A stretch of DNA of 64,000 nucleotides from Marinospirillum sp031581385 (GCF_044810985.1 NZ_CP085242.1:930001-994000); one strand, 5' to 3'; positions 1 through 9,414 are shown, counted from the stretch's first letter. The notes: generated from the letters alone by a model not told the origin. Translations and numbers: made by a program.

Positions 1-909
1 AACTGACAAAATTGTTGCCAGAGGGTTGGCCATACCCAGCCCGGCAATATCCGGCGCGGAGCCATGGCAGGGCTCATACATGCCCTTGGCATTTTCATCC
101 AGGGAAGCCGAAGGCAACATACCAATGGAACCGGTCAGCATGGCTGCTTCATCGGAAAGAATATCACCGAACATATTACCGGTAACGATGACATCAAACT
201 GCTTGGGTGCCCGTACCAGCTGCATGGCCGCGTTATCCACATACATGTGCGACAACTCGACATCCGGGTAATCCTTGGCCACTTCTTCCATCACATCACG
301 CCAGAGCATGGTAACTTCCAGAACATTGGCCTTATCCACGGAGCAGACTTTCTTGTTGCGCTTGCGGGCCATTTCAAAAGCGACTTTACCAATGCGGCGA
401 ATTTCACTTTCGGAATAAACGTAGGTGTTGAAGCCTTCTTTTTCGCCGTTCTCCAACTCACGAATTCCGCGTGGCTGGCCGAAATAAATGCCGCCGGTCA
501 ATTCACGCACGATCATGATATCCAGACCGGACACCACTTCCGGCTTGAGGCTGGAGGCTTCAGCCAGCTGCGGATAAAGAATGGCAGGGCGCAGATTGCC
601 AAACAGCTTCAGCTCCTTGCGCAGACCCAGCAGACCGCGCTCGGGGCGCTTGGAAATATCCGGCAGCTTGTCCCACTTGTGACCCCCCACTGCGCCCAGC
701 AAAATGGCATCAGCGGCTTTGGCCTTGTCCAGGGTTTCCGGGGGCAAGGGTTCACCGCAGGCATCATAACCGGCACCACCGACCAGACCTTCTTCCCAGT
801 CAATCGCCAAACCCAAGTGGTCACGACAGACTTCCAGAACCTTCACCGCCTCGGCCGTGATCTCGGGGCCGATGCCATCACCGGGTAAAACCAGAATTTT
901 TTTGCTCAT
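1..909 (-). CDS. leuB: 3-isopropylmalate dehydrogenase, partial (C-terminus outside window)
   Basis: This enzyme oxidatively decarboxylates 3-isopropylmalate with NAD+, giving the 2-oxoacid that is transaminated to leucine. It is a cytoplasmic homodimer. The window holds 303 residues of a family that usually has about 360; the gene runs off the left edge in frame. Visible signatures are the N-terminal LPGDGIGPEI nucleotide-fold segment, the substrate-binding RELTGGIYFG, SVDKANVLE, and the metal-binding NMFGDILSDE. The ATG at 907-909 is the only sensible start. It lies 293 bases downstream of leuD, far looser than usual, but the shared direction and pathway suggest one leuCDB unit. Confidence 0.96.
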   Translation of the reverse strand, partial: MSKKILVLPGDGIGPEITAEAVKVLEVCRDHLGLAIDWEEGLVGGAGYDACGEPLPPETLDKAKAADAILLGAVGGHKWDKLPDISKRPERGLLGLRKELKLFGNLRPAILYPQLAEASSLKPEVVSGLDIMIVRELTGGIYFGQPRGIRELENGEKEGFNTYVYSESEIRRIGKVAFEMARKRNKKVCSVDKANVLEVTMLWRDVMEEVAKDYPDVELSHMYVDNAAMQLVRAPKQFDVIVTGNMFGDILSDEAAMLTGSIGMLPSASLDENAKGMYEPCHGSAPDIAGLGMANPLATILSV

Positions 910-1202
910 AATCTTCGTCTCTAAATTGGCTGTAAAAAACTACGTGGCTCACTCAAAGTGCCGCTTTTATAAGGTAGCCTGCTTCTCAGGTGGCTGTTCT
1001 ATCCTGAACAGACACCTGCGCTCGGCTTCCTGCCTCACTGACGCAGACCACCTTATCGCGGCTTACCAAGCAAGAACCTCTGAGCAACGTCATGAGCGCA
1101 GGTCAGGCAAGGCAAAATTGATCGAAATAGCGGAGTTTACATATAAGTAAATGAGCATTTTGAGAGCAATTTTAACGCAGCATCACCAAGCGCAATAGTT
1201 GG
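910..1202. other. Structured leuD-leuB intergenic region
   Basis: These 293 bases hold no convincing gene. A stem-loop at 988-1017 has 12-base arms with a single mismatch and a 6-base loop. A second pair of perfect 9-base arms (CCTGCGCTC at 1015-1023 and GAGCGCAGG at 1094-1102) could enclose a larger fold. There is no run of T after the hairpin on either strand, so it is not a typical terminator. Its function is unknown; mRNA stabilisation, processing or a dispersed repeat are options. Confidence 0.5.
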
Positions 1203-1850
1203 TCAGGGGTTCTTGGAAAATATCCAGGGCGTCTGTTCGGCTCGTTTCGTCTCATAAGCATGAATGGCATCAGCGTCTTTAAGCGTCAGGCCGATATCAT
1301 CCAGGCCTTCAATCAGGCAGTGCTTGCGAAACGAGTCCATTGCAAATTCCAGGACTTCACCGGAAGGTGTGGTCACGGTCTGGGCTGGCAAGTCAATCAA
1401 CAGGCGATAGCCTTCAGTGGCTGCAACTTCCTGGAAGAGGCGATCCACTGTGGCTTCATCCAGCTGAATCAATAAAAGACCGTTTTTAGGCGCATTATTG
1501 AAGAAGATATCTGCAAAGCTGGGCGCAATCACTGCACGAAAGCCGTAGTCCACCAGCGCCCAGGGGGCGTGTTCGCGTGAGGAACCGCAACCGAAGTTTT
1601 TACGTGCCAGCAGGATTTCACTGCCCTGATAACGCGGCTGATTGAGGACAAATTCAGGGTTCAAAGGGCGCTTGGAAGCATCCTGACCTGGAAATCCTTC
1701 ATCCAGATAACGCAGTTCGTCAAACAAATTGGGGCCGAAGCCGGTGCGCTTGATGGACTTCAAAAACTGTTTGGGAATGATCAGGTCGGTATCGACATTG
1801 GCACGATCCAGCGGTGCCACCAGGCCATTCTCTTGGGTAAATTTTTTCAT
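1203..1850 (-). CDS. leuD: 3-isopropylmalate dehydratase small subunit
   Basis: LeuD is the small subunit of isopropylmalate isomerase, which with LeuC converts 2-isopropylmalate to 3-isopropylmalate. The 215-residue length is normal. The sequence has the swivel-domain motifs NVDTDLIIPKQFLK near the N-terminus and the family signature NFGCGSSREHAPWAL around residues 85-99. The start ATG at 1848-1850 is preceded by a GGAG-type ribosome binding site. It follows leuC on the same strand after 223 bases. Confidence 0.97.
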   Translation of the reverse strand: MKKFTQENGLVAPLDRANVDTDLIIPKQFLKSIKRTGFGPNLFDELRYLDEGFPGQDASKRPLNPEFVLNQPRYQGSEILLARKNFGCGSSREHAPWALVDYGFRAVIAPSFADIFFNNAPKNGLLLIQLDEATVDRLFQEVAATEGYRLLIDLPAQTVTTPSGEVLEFAMDSFRKHCLIEGLDDIGLTLKDADAIHAYETKRAEQTPWIFSKNP

Positions 1851-2073
1851 CTTTATTCTCCTAGAGAGAGCTGCAGTAACTGGCTTTCAGCCGGTCATGT
1901 TATTCGGCGCATTCGGTTTTCCTACCTCAAGCGCCGCGCTGCGCAGTCCCTGCTACGCTTTTCACATGAAACGGCTTACGCCAGTCTCAGCGAGGGTTAC
2001 CTAGATATCTCAAGTCGCGGCAAGGTTGTCTGTAGCAAGTATCGACCTGCATCCAAGTCAGCCTCACTGAGAA
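1851..2073. other. leuC-leuD intergenic region
   Basis: These 223 bases carry no supported gene. Short inverted repeats are visible, for example GGCT-TTC-AGCC near 1882-1892, but no terminator-like T run. Together with the equally long leuD-leuB spacer it makes this leu cluster unusually loose. Confidence 0.4.
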
Positions 2074-3489
2074 TCAAAACTCGCGCACATCGACAAAATG
2101 ACCGGCGATGGCAGCGGCAGCGGCCATGGCGGGGCTGACCAGGTGGGTGCGGCCACCGTAGCCCTGGCGTCCTTCGAAGTTGCGGTTGGAGGTGGACGCA
2201 CAGTGTTCGCCCTGCCCCAGTTTGTCAGCATTCATTGCCAGGCACATGGAACAACCGGGTTCCCGCCATTGAAAGCCTGCTTCGATGAAAATTTTGTCCA
2301 GCCCTTCTTCTTCAGCCTGTTTTTTCACCAGACCAGAACCGGGTACCACCAGCGCTTCTTTCAGGCTGGAAGCCACTTTGCGCCCTTTGGCCACTTCTGC
2401 CGCTGCGCGCAGGTCTTCTATACGCGAGTTGGTGCAGGAGCCAATAAAGACGCGATCCAGTTGAATATCCGTGATCGCCTGATTGGGTTGCAGGCCCATG
2501 TATTTCAAAGCGGCTTCCCAACCCTTACGCTGGCTTTCATCTTCTGCCTGGGCCGGGTCAGGTACTTTGCCATTGACCGGCACAACCATTTCCGGTGAGG
2601 TGCCCCAGCTAACCTGGGGTTCAATACTGGCGGCATCCAGTTTGACGACCTTGTCAAAGGCCGCATCAGAGTCTGAGTGCAGGGTATTCCAGTAGGCCAC
2701 TGCCTGCTCCCATTGCTCGCCTTTAGGGGCAAAAGGACGTCCCTTCACATAATCAATCGTTGTTTGATCACAACCAACCAGTCCAACGCGAGCACCGGCT
2801 TCAATGGCCATGTTGCAGATGGTCATGCGACCTTCCATCGACAGGGCTTCAATGGCGCTACCCGCAAATTCCATGGCATACCCCGTGCCACCTGCAGTGC
2901 CGATTTCACCAATCACGGCCAGAATAATATCCTTGGCCGTGACACCCGGTTGCAGTTGACCGTCCACCTGTACCAGAAGGTTTTTCATCTTGCGCTGGAT
3001 CAGGCACTGGGTCGCCAGTACGTGCTCGACTTCCGAGGTGCCAACGCCATGTGCAAGAGCAGCAAAAGCACCATGAGTGGCGGTATGGGAGTCACCACAC
3101 ACCAGGGTCATGCCCGGCAGAGTGGCACCCTGTTCGGGGCCAACCACGTGCACAATGCCCTGGCGGATGTCATTGATCTTGAATTCGGTGATTTTGAATT
3201 CATCGCAGTTGTCATCCAGCGTTTGTACCTGAATGCGCGAGGTTTCATCTTCAATACCGCTGACACCGGCAGAGCGCTCTTTCAAGGTGGTGGGGACATT
3301 GTGATCCGGGGTGGCCAGGTTGGCACCCAGGCGCCAGGGCTGACGCCCGGCCAGGCGCAAGCCTTCAAAAGCCTGGGGGGAGGTCACTTCGTGCAAGAGT
3401 TGACGGTCGATATAAATCAGGGCGGTGCCATCTTCACGTTGTTTAACGAGATGGGCATCCCAGAGTTTGTCGTATAAAGTTTGAGCCAT
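2074..3489 (-). CDS. leuC: 3-isopropylmalate dehydratase large subunit
   Basis: LeuC is the [4Fe-4S] aconitase-type large subunit of isopropylmalate isomerase and works with LeuD. The 471-residue protein has GDSHTATHGAF, the cluster cysteine in FIGSCTNSRIEDL (about residue 350) and the cysteine pair in PGCSMCLAMN (about residue 410). The start is the ATG at 3487-3489, 14 codons inside the longest open frame, because it begins with the conserved MAQTLYDKLWD and has a GGAGAAAAACC ribosome binding site directly before it. A LysR gene diverges from it. Confidence 0.97.
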   Translation of the reverse strand: MAQTLYDKLWDAHLVKQREDGTALIYIDRQLLHEVTSPQAFEGLRLAGRQPWRLGANLATPDHNVPTTLKERSAGVSGIEDETSRIQVQTLDDNCDEFKITEFKINDIRQGIVHVVGPEQGATLPGMTLVCGDSHTATHGAFAALAHGVGTSEVEHVLATQCLIQRKMKNLLVQVDGQLQPGVTAKDIILAVIGEIGTAGGTGYAMEFAGSAIEALSMEGRMTICNMAIEAGARVGLVGCDQTTIDYVKGRPFAPKGEQWEQAVAYWNTLHSDSDAAFDKVVKLDAASIEPQVSWGTSPEMVVPVNGKVPDPAQAEDESQRKGWEAALKYMGLQPNQAITDIQLDRVFIGSCTNSRIEDLRAAAEVAKGRKVASSLKEALVVPGSGLVKKQAEEEGLDKIFIEAGFQWREPGCSMCLAMNADKLGQGEHCASTSNRNFEGRQGYGGRTHLVSPAMAAAAAIAGHFVDVREF

Positions 3490-3597
3490 GGTTTTTCTCC
3501 TCAGAGGCGAGTCAGGTTGCGACTCTTGCACTCATCTTAACGCCTGTGATTCAATAAAACCAATTCATAGATTTCATAAACAGGATAACCAAAGAGA
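3490..3597. promoter_or_regulatory. Divergent leuC / LysR control region
   Basis: This 108-base spacer separates the divergent leuC and LysR-family genes, the arrangement in which LysR regulators usually act on their neighbour. A direct repeat TTCATA (3564-3569 and 3573-3578, period 9) sits close to the regulator start. I could not define a clean T-N11-A operator or a promoter by eye. Confidence 0.45.
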
Positions 3598-4470
3598 ATG
3601 GATATTCAATCCTTACAGGCGTTTATTCAGGTGGCCGAGAAGGGGTCTTTTTCCAGAGCGGCCGAAGCACTCTTTATCTCTCAGCCTGGCGTCAGCAAGC
3701 GAATTGCCAGCCTGGAAGAACAGCTCAACCAGAAGCTTTTTGACCGCATCGGGCGCAGCATCACCCTGACCCAGGCTGGCTTTGCCCTTCTTCCCAGAGC
3801 GCGCAAACTGCTGGTTGACCTGGAGGACACCCGCCGTTTGCTGGCCAACCTCAGTGGTGAAGTGCTTGGCCCCTTGATTCTGGCCACCAGCCATCATATC
3901 GGCCTGCACCGTCTGCCGCCCCTGCTCAAGGAGTTCACCCAGAATCACCCCCAGGTCAAACTGGACATGCGATTCCAGGATTCGGAGCAGGCCTATGCCG
4001 GAGTGATTGCCGGTGATCTGGAACTGGCCATAGTCACCCTGGCTCCGGTGCCTGACCCCTCTCTGGTTGTCGTGCCTGTCTGGACGGATCAGATGCGTTT
4101 TGTAGTCGCCAAGGGCCATCCCTTGAATCGTTTGCCCAGCCTGGATCTGGATGACCTGACCCACCATGATGCTGTTTTGCCGGGCCAGCAGACCTTCACG
4201 CGGGGAATCGTTGAACAGGTGTTTCGTGAGCAGGATCTGGAACTGAATGTCACCCTCTCCACCAATTACATGGAAACCCTGAAGATGATGGTGTCCATCG
4301 GGCTGGGCTGGAGCCTGTTACCGGAAACCCTGATCGATGACAGCCTGGTGGTTCTCAAACTGAATCACCCGCCCATCACCCGCCCTCTGGGTTTTCTGTA
4401 TCACCGTGAGCGCACCCTGTCCAATGCGGCGCGCAAGATGATTCAGCTGCTGGAAGCCGCCAAAAGCTGA
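3598..4470 (+). CDS. LysR-family transcriptional regulator, likely of leuCDB
   Basis: This is a 290-residue LysR protein. The N-terminal winged helix covers about residues 1-60 (MDIQSLQAFIQVAEKGSFSRAAEALF, then QPGVSKRIASLEEQL) and the rest is the LysR substrate-binding domain. Its position divergent from leuC suggests that it controls leucine synthesis, as similar genes in pseudomonads are thought to do; the ligand is not known from sequence. The 3' end overlaps the tail of the convergent PAS-GGDEF-EAL gene by 28 bases. The ATG at 3598 has only a weak AAAGAGA site upstream. Confidence 0.9.
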   Translation: MDIQSLQAFIQVAEKGSFSRAAEALFISQPGVSKRIASLEEQLNQKLFDRIGRSITLTQAGFALLPRARKLLVDLEDTRRLLANLSGEVLGPLILATSHHIGLHRLPPLLKEFTQNHPQVKLDMRFQDSEQAYAGVIAGDLELAIVTLAPVPDPSLVVVPVWTDQMRFVVAKGHPLNRLPSLDLDDLTHHDAVLPGQQTFTRGIVEQVFREQDLELNVTLSTNYMETLKMMVSIGLGWSLLPETLIDDSLVVLKLNHPPITRPLGFLYHRERTLSNAARKMIQLLEAAKS

Positions 4471-6509
4471 ATGAAATCGTCTTCGATCAAAGGCTTGTAA
4501 AAGTAATACCCCTGGGCGTGAGGGCAACCCATGTCGAACAGTTGCTGGGCCTGACAGCTGTCTTCCACGCCTTCGGCCACCAGATCCAGTGACAGGTTCT
4601 GGGCCAGTTGAATGATGGTTTTGACAATGCTTAAGCTAACGGGATCATCGCCCATGTCCAGAATAAAGGAGCGATCAATTTTCAGGGTTGAAAGGGGCAG
4701 CTTGCGCAGATAAGAAAGACTGGAGTAGCCGGTACCAAAGTCATCCAGAGCAATACGAAAGCCCCGCTCCTTTAAGCGAGCCAGGCTCATCAAGGCTTTG
4801 AGTTCATTTTTCATCAGGCCGGTTTCGGTGATTTCCAATTCCAGCAGGCTGATGTCCAGGTCATACTCGTGCAGCAACTCTTCCAGCCAGTCAGGAAACT
4901 CCTCCTGCTCCAATTGCTGTACTGAAATATTAACCGCAATTCGGGGCAAGGACAGACCGGCTTCACGCCAGCTCACCAGTGACTTGCAGGTCTGGCGCAG
5001 CACCCAGCTGCCGATGTCCACAATCAAACCGGATTCTTCTGCCAACGGAATAAACACCCCAGGCGAAAGCGGCCCCAGCTCAGGGTGACACCAGCGCAAC
5101 AAGGCTTCGGCACCATAGACGTGACCGGATTCGAGTAAAACCTTGGGCTGGAAGCTCAAGCTCAAGCCTCCACCCTTGATTGCAGAACGCAGGGCCTGTT
5201 CCAGCTTGAGTCTTTCCCTGGCTTCCTGGCTCATTTCCTGATCAAAGAAGCGAAAAGTGTCGCGACCGGCTTTTTTGGCTTCCAAGAGAGCCGCCTGGGC
5301 ATTAATCAGCAACTGATCCGGCGTTTCGGCATCCTGGGGAAAGAAGGCGACACCGATGGATGGACTCAGGGTGACCCGGTGTTCGGTGAGATCAATTTCT
5401 TCCTGCAGGACTTCTTTCAGCTCGTTGGCTAACTGGCTGATATCATGCAGGGAGCTGTAATCCTCGACCAGCAAAGCAAATTCATCAGCACCAATTCTGA
5501 CCAGGGTGTCCGCCTCCTGAACTTTTGCTTTCAGCTTGGCACTTTGCATACGGATCAGGCGATCACAGTTGGTGTGGCCCAGGCTGTCATTGATCAGCTG
5601 GATGTGCCCCAGATCAACAATCAAAAGCGCCAGCTTTTCTTCCTGGCCCTTGGCCTGGCGTATCCCATGCTGCAAACGCTCACTCAACAAGTGCCGATTA
5701 CCCAGACCCGTGAGGGGATCATGGTGCACCAGGTGCTGGATTTCCTCTTCCTTGGCCTGCATTTCACTCAGGTCATGAAAAATGGAAACATAGTTTTCAA
5801 TGCGCCCCTGGACATCGCGCACACAGGTAATGGTCAACCACTGCAGGTAAACACTGCCGTTCTTGCGCCGATTCCAGACCTCGCCCTGCCAGCGATCCTT
5901 GTCAGCAATACTTTGCCACATGGCATCATAAAAGGCCTGATCATGGTGGTCGGAACGCAACAACCTTGGCGTTTTCCCGACCACTTCTTCCGCCGTGTAG
6001 CCGGTTATTTCCACAAAAGCCGGATTAACGTGCTGAATACGTGCGCGACCGTCGGTCACAATCAGGCCTTCAATGGCATGATCAAAAGCCCGCTTTGCCA
6101 GACGCCTCTGGGTTTCCAGGCGACGGCGACGGCGCAAATCCCGGCCAATACCGGTAATCCAGAGGGGCCGCCCCTCTTCATCGGTATGCAAGATGATGGT
6201 CATCTGCATGGGGATGGGCTGGTCGTTGCTATCCCGAAACTCCAACTCACCCTCCCAGCGCCCTTTACCCTCCAGCAAGCCGGCAAAAATTTCCGTATCC
6301 AGCTTTCGATATACCGCGGGGGCGTGCAGGTCCTTGACGGTGAGGCGCTCTTTCTCGAGATCGAGATCATGGGGCAGCACCAGCAGTTGCCGGGCTGAAG
6401 GATTCAGATAAAGCAGGCGTTGCTCCAGATCTATGGTAGCAATCAACTCACTGGCAGCATCCAAAATAGCTTGTTGGCGGCTGGATTTGCAAAAGCTCAA
6501 GGGCAACAC
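4443..6509 (-). CDS. PAS-PAS-GGDEF-EAL signalling protein
   Basis: This 688-residue soluble protein has two PAS domains (about 10-130 and 140-255), a GGDEF domain (about 265-425) and a C-terminal EAL domain (about 435-680). The GGDEF signature reads GADEF, so one glycine is replaced and cyclase activity is doubtful. The EAL signature is intact (AEALLRW) with the downstream DDFGTGYSSLSYL and EGVE motifs, so phosphodiesterase activity on cyclic di-GMP is the likelier output. The start is a GTG; no membrane segment is seen. It lies 73 bases downstream of another PAS-GGDEF gene on the same strand and may be co-transcribed with it. Confidence 0.92.
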   Translation of the reverse strand: MLPLSFCKSSRQQAILDAASELIATIDLEQRLLYLNPSARQLLVLPHDLDLEKERLTVKDLHAPAVYRKLDTEIFAGLLEGKGRWEGELEFRDSNDQPIPMQMTIILHTDEEGRPLWITGIGRDLRRRRRLETQRRLAKRAFDHAIEGLIVTDGRARIQHVNPAFVEITGYTAEEVVGKTPRLLRSDHHDQAFYDAMWQSIADKDRWQGEVWNRRKNGSVYLQWLTITCVRDVQGRIENYVSIFHDLSEMQAKEEEIQHLVHHDPLTGLGNRHLLSERLQHGIRQAKGQEEKLALLIVDLGHIQLINDSLGHTNCDRLIRMQSAKLKAKVQEADTLVRIGADEFALLVEDYSSLHDISQLANELKEVLQEEIDLTEHRVTLSPSIGVAFFPQDAETPDQLLINAQAALLEAKKAGRDTFRFFDQEMSQEARERLKLEQALRSAIKGGGLSLSFQPKVLLESGHVYGAEALLRWCHPELGPLSPGVFIPLAEESGLIVDIGSWVLRQTCKSLVSWREAGLSLPRIAVNISVQQLEQEEFPDWLEELLHEYDLDISLLELEITETGLMKNELKALMSLARLKERGFRIALDDFGTGYSSLSYLRKLPLSTLKIDRSFILDMGDDPVSLSIVKTIIQLAQNLSLDLVAEGVEDSCQAQQLFDMGCPHAQGYYFYKPLIEDDFIQLLAASSS

Positions 6510-6582
6510 TCACTCAACTGATAACCTGAAAAATAAAAGGGTATTTGTTTTACAAAAAATTAACAAGCATTACAAATCAATC

Positions 6583-7911
6583 TTATCGATGCGGCTTATT
6601 CTTGTAACTCAGCTCAGGATCAAAAACCCTGGCCCTTCCCCGTCCGGCATGCTTGGCCGCATACATGGCGTCATCACTGCAAACAATCAGGGTATCGGCA
6701 TCCTCACCGTGTTCTGGATAAAGACTGATACCAATACTCACACCCACCTGACGGCTTTCCCCGTCACGAAAACTCAAGGGCTCACTGACCACGTTAATGA
6801 TCTCATCGGCCAGATCCAAAGCCTGGGTTTTTGCTGTTTCTCTGTCCCGCTCGGTCATCAGAACGATAAATTCATCACCCCCCAGGCGGGCCAGCATGTC
6901 CTGAGCAGGCAACAGCTTGCCGATGCGCAAGGCAATATCCTTGAGCACCCGGTCTCCTGCCTTGTGGCCCAGCTCATCATTAATGGGCTTGAACTTGTCC
7001 AGATCCATGAACAGCAGAGCCAAAGCCAGCTGCTTTTGTTTTGCTTTCTGCAGGGCTTGTTCCAGAGTTTTCAGAAAAAGGCCGCGATTGGGCAGCTCAG
7101 TCAGGGTGTCATGAGTGGCCAGATAATGCAGGTTGGCCTGATTTTCGTGGCGCTCCGTCACATCCATCAGGTACCCGTACCAGACGGTTCCACCCTGGCT
7201 TTTGGGTTCCGGCGAGGAATGCAGTTCAATCCAGCGCAGGCCCTTGACCGGATGCCGGAAGCGAAACACGGTTTTCAAATCCTCCCGCTTTTCCTGCGAA
7301 CCCAGAAAGCCCTTGCGTAAATCCTCCTGATCCTCGGCATGCACCCCGGCAAAAAAAGCCTGGGCATCCTGTTTTAATTCTTTGGCTTTAAGGCCCAGCA
7401 AAGCCGCCATCTTGGGGCCTGCCAGAGGAATACGGTTCTGCCCGGTCACCTCCTGGTGCAACTCAAAAGGCACACCGGGCAAATGCCGACTCAGCTTGTA
7501 CCAGCGCTCACGATAACTTTCTTCCAGACGGCGGCTGGTCACCAGACGTGCAATCCCCAGCAGATGGGTCAGCTGGCTCTCAGCATTGAAGATGGGGGTC
7601 AGCAGGGTGTTGACCTGCTCCTTGACGCCCTGGGCATTAACCTGGGTCCAGGTATCGTATTCCTGAACCTCACGACTCTCTGCAGCCAACTGATAACGTG
7701 GCTGCAGATCGGCCAGGAGTTCTTCGGGAAAGCATTCACTGATCAGACGCCCCTCCTGCTGACCAAAGGGTTGCTCCAGATGCCGGGCAAACGCAGGGTT
7801 ACAGGCAGCCACACGAAAATCCAGGCCCGGCAAAACCTCCAGCAAAAAACAGGCATCCTGGGCCTGGTTCAGCGCCTGCAGCCATAATTCATCCCGCTTT
7901 GCCTGTGTCAT
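6583..7911 (-). CDS. PAS-GGDEF diguanylate cyclase
   Basis: This 442-residue protein has one or two N-terminal PAS-type sensor domains (the second around residues 130-250 with a PAC-like end, WYGYLMDVTERHENQ) and a C-terminal GGDEF domain with an intact RLGGDEF motif, so it probably makes cyclic di-GMP from GTP. An RxxD-type inhibitory site was not clearly seen. I place the start at ATG 7909-7911 with AAGGG spaced 6-7 bases upstream; a TTG two codons earlier is possible. It precedes the PAS-PAS-GGDEF-EAL gene, giving a synthesis and degradation pair. Confidence 0.92.
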   Translation of the reverse strand: MTQAKRDELWLQALNQAQDACFLLEVLPGLDFRVAACNPAFARHLEQPFGQQEGRLISECFPEELLADLQPRYQLAAESREVQEYDTWTQVNAQGVKEQVNTLLTPIFNAESQLTHLLGIARLVTSRRLEESYRERWYKLSRHLPGVPFELHQEVTGQNRIPLAGPKMAALLGLKAKELKQDAQAFFAGVHAEDQEDLRKGFLGSQEKREDLKTVFRFRHPVKGLRWIELHSSPEPKSQGGTVWYGYLMDVTERHENQANLHYLATHDTLTELPNRGLFLKTLEQALQKAKQKQLALALLFMDLDKFKPINDELGHKAGDRVLKDIALRIGKLLPAQDMLARLGGDEFIVLMTERDRETAKTQALDLADEIINVVSEPLSFRDGESRQVGVSIGISLYPEHGEDADTLIVCSDDAMYAAKHAGRGRARVFDPELSYKNKPHR

Positions 7912-8024
7912 AAACAACCCTTGACTGAACCTCAGATCAACCCAGTATAAGCAGCCGCCCGCGTTGACTAAAGTAAAAAAAGGCTACTTTCTGCAGCCGT
8001 GACGCAGGAGTCAAAAATTTTCCC

Positions 8025-8040
8025 TTTACGTTAACGTAAA
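8025..8040. promoter_or_regulatory. Perfect 16-base palindrome, LiuR-type operator of the liu cluster
   Basis: TTTACGTTAACGTAAA is a perfect palindrome 67 bases upstream of the liuA start codon. From memory it matches the binding motif of LiuR, the MerR-family regulator of branched-chain amino acid degradation in gammaproteobacteria. MerR-type regulators usually bind such a site inside a stretched promoter spacer; I could not assign the -35 and -10 elements with certainty. No MerR-family gene is present in the window. Confidence 0.75.
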
Positions 8041-8107
8041 CTTGCCCTAAAGTTCCCTTAATCCCAAACACAAGAAACCATCAACAAACATGCAGAGGGT
8101 AACGGCC

Positions 8108-9277
8108 ATGCAATCCTTATTTAAAGATATGAACTTCGGACTGGACGAAGAGCTGAACATGCTGCGCGAACAGGTCAACGCCTTTGCTGCTGCCGAAATC
8201 GCTCCGCGTGCCGCTGAAATCGATAAGAACAATGAGTTCCCCAACGACCTCTGGAAAAAATTCGGCGACATGGGCCTGCTGGGCATCACCGTTTCTGAAG
8301 AATTTGGTGGCTCCGGCATGGGTTATCTGGCCCATTCCATCGCTCTGGAAGAAATCTCCCGCGCTTCTGCCTCCGTAGGCCTTTCCTACGGTGCCCACTC
8401 CAACCTCTGCGTCAACCAGATCAAGATCAACGGCAACCAGGCCCAGAAAGAGAAATACCTGCCCAAGCTTTGTTCCGGCGACCACATCGGCGCTCTGGCC
8501 ATGTCCGAACCCAATGCCGGTTCCGATGTGGTGAGCATGAAACTGCGTGCCGACAAGAAAGGCGACAAGTACATCCTCAACGGCAACAAAATGTGGATCA
8601 CCAATGGCCCGGATGCCAACACCTATGTTATCTACGCCAAAACCGACACCTCGGCTGGCTCCAAGGGTATTACCGCCTTTATCGTCGAGCGTGATTTCCC
8701 CGGTTTTTCCCGACACCAGAAACTCGACAAACTGGGCATGCGCGGCTCCAACACCTGTGAGCTGGTTTTCCAGGATTGCGAAGTCCCCGAAGAAAATGTT
8801 CTGGGCGAAGTCGGCAAGGGCGTACGCGTTCTGATGAGCGGCCTGGACTACGAACGCACCGTTCTGGCAGCTGGCCCGATCGGCATCATGCAAGCCGCCC
8901 TGGACATCGTGGTGCCCTACATCCACGAACGTAAGCAATTCGACCAGTCCATTGGTGAATTCCAGCTGGTGCAGGGCAAGGTGGCGGACATGTACTCCAC
9001 CATGAGTGCCTGCCGCGCTTACCTCTATGCTGTGGCCCGTGCCTGTGACCGTGGCGAAACCAGCCGCAAGGATTCTGCCGGGGTTATTCTCTATTCTGCC
9101 GAAAAAGCCACCCAGGTTGCCCTGGACGCCATCCAACTGCTGGGCGGCAATGGCTATATCAACGAATACGCCACCGGACGCCTGCTGCGTGATGCCAAAC
9201 TCTATGAAATCGGTGCTGGCACCAGCGAAATCCGCCGCATGCTGATTGGCCGTGAGATCTTCAACGAATCGCGCTAA
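8108..9277 (+). CDS. liuA: Isovaleryl-CoA dehydrogenase
   Basis: LiuA is an FAD-dependent acyl-CoA dehydrogenase that oxidises isovaleryl-CoA to 3-methylcrotonyl-CoA in leucine breakdown. The 389-residue protein shows the whole acyl-CoA dehydrogenase layout, with AMSEPNAGSDVVSMKL, WITNGPDANTYVIYAKT, the middle beta-domain RGSNTCELVF and the C-terminal QLLGGNGYINEY and GAGTSEIRRMLIGREI. I start it at ATG 8108, preceded by GAGGG 8 bases upstream, not at the ATG 18 bases earlier. It opens the liu cluster behind a LiuR-type palindrome; the assignment as isovaleryl-CoA dehydrogenase comes from this context. Confidence 0.95.
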   Translation: MQSLFKDMNFGLDEELNMLREQVNAFAAAEIAPRAAEIDKNNEFPNDLWKKFGDMGLLGITVSEEFGGSGMGYLAHSIALEEISRASASVGLSYGAHSNLCVNQIKINGNQAQKEKYLPKLCSGDHIGALAMSEPNAGSDVVSMKLRADKKGDKYILNGNKMWITNGPDANTYVIYAKTDTSAGSKGITAFIVERDFPGFSRHQKLDKLGMRGSNTCELVFQDCEVPEENVLGEVGKGVRVLMSGLDYERTVLAAGPIGIMQAALDIVVPYIHERKQFDQSIGEFQLVQGKVADMYSTMSACRAYLYAVARACDRGETSRKDSAGVILYSAEKATQVALDAIQLLGGNGYINEYATGRLLRDAKLYEIGAGTSEIRRMLIGREIFNESR

Positions 9278-9321
9278 GAGACCTGGCCAGCTTGCAACTC
9301 AGCAGATATTGGTCGATTGAC

Positions 9322-9414
9322 AGGTGGATAAACCGGGAGACGCCCGTAAATACCTCCCTGTAGGGCTCGACTGCTGCCTTCCATGGCAGCAGACGCTCCC
9401 GGTTCACCCCACCT
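9322..9414. repeat. Palindromic intergenic repeat, copy 1
   Basis: This element in the liuA-liuB gap has imperfect outer arms (9322-9339 against 9396-9414, AGGTGG..AACCGGGAG), a conserved core GTAAATACCTCCCTGTA (9346-9362) and a perfect inner hairpin CTGCTGCC/GGCAGCAG (9371-9378 and 9385-9392). The same core occurs inverted in copy 2. Similar intergenic elements are familiar to me from marine gammaproteobacteria, but I could not check this. Confidence 0.7.
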
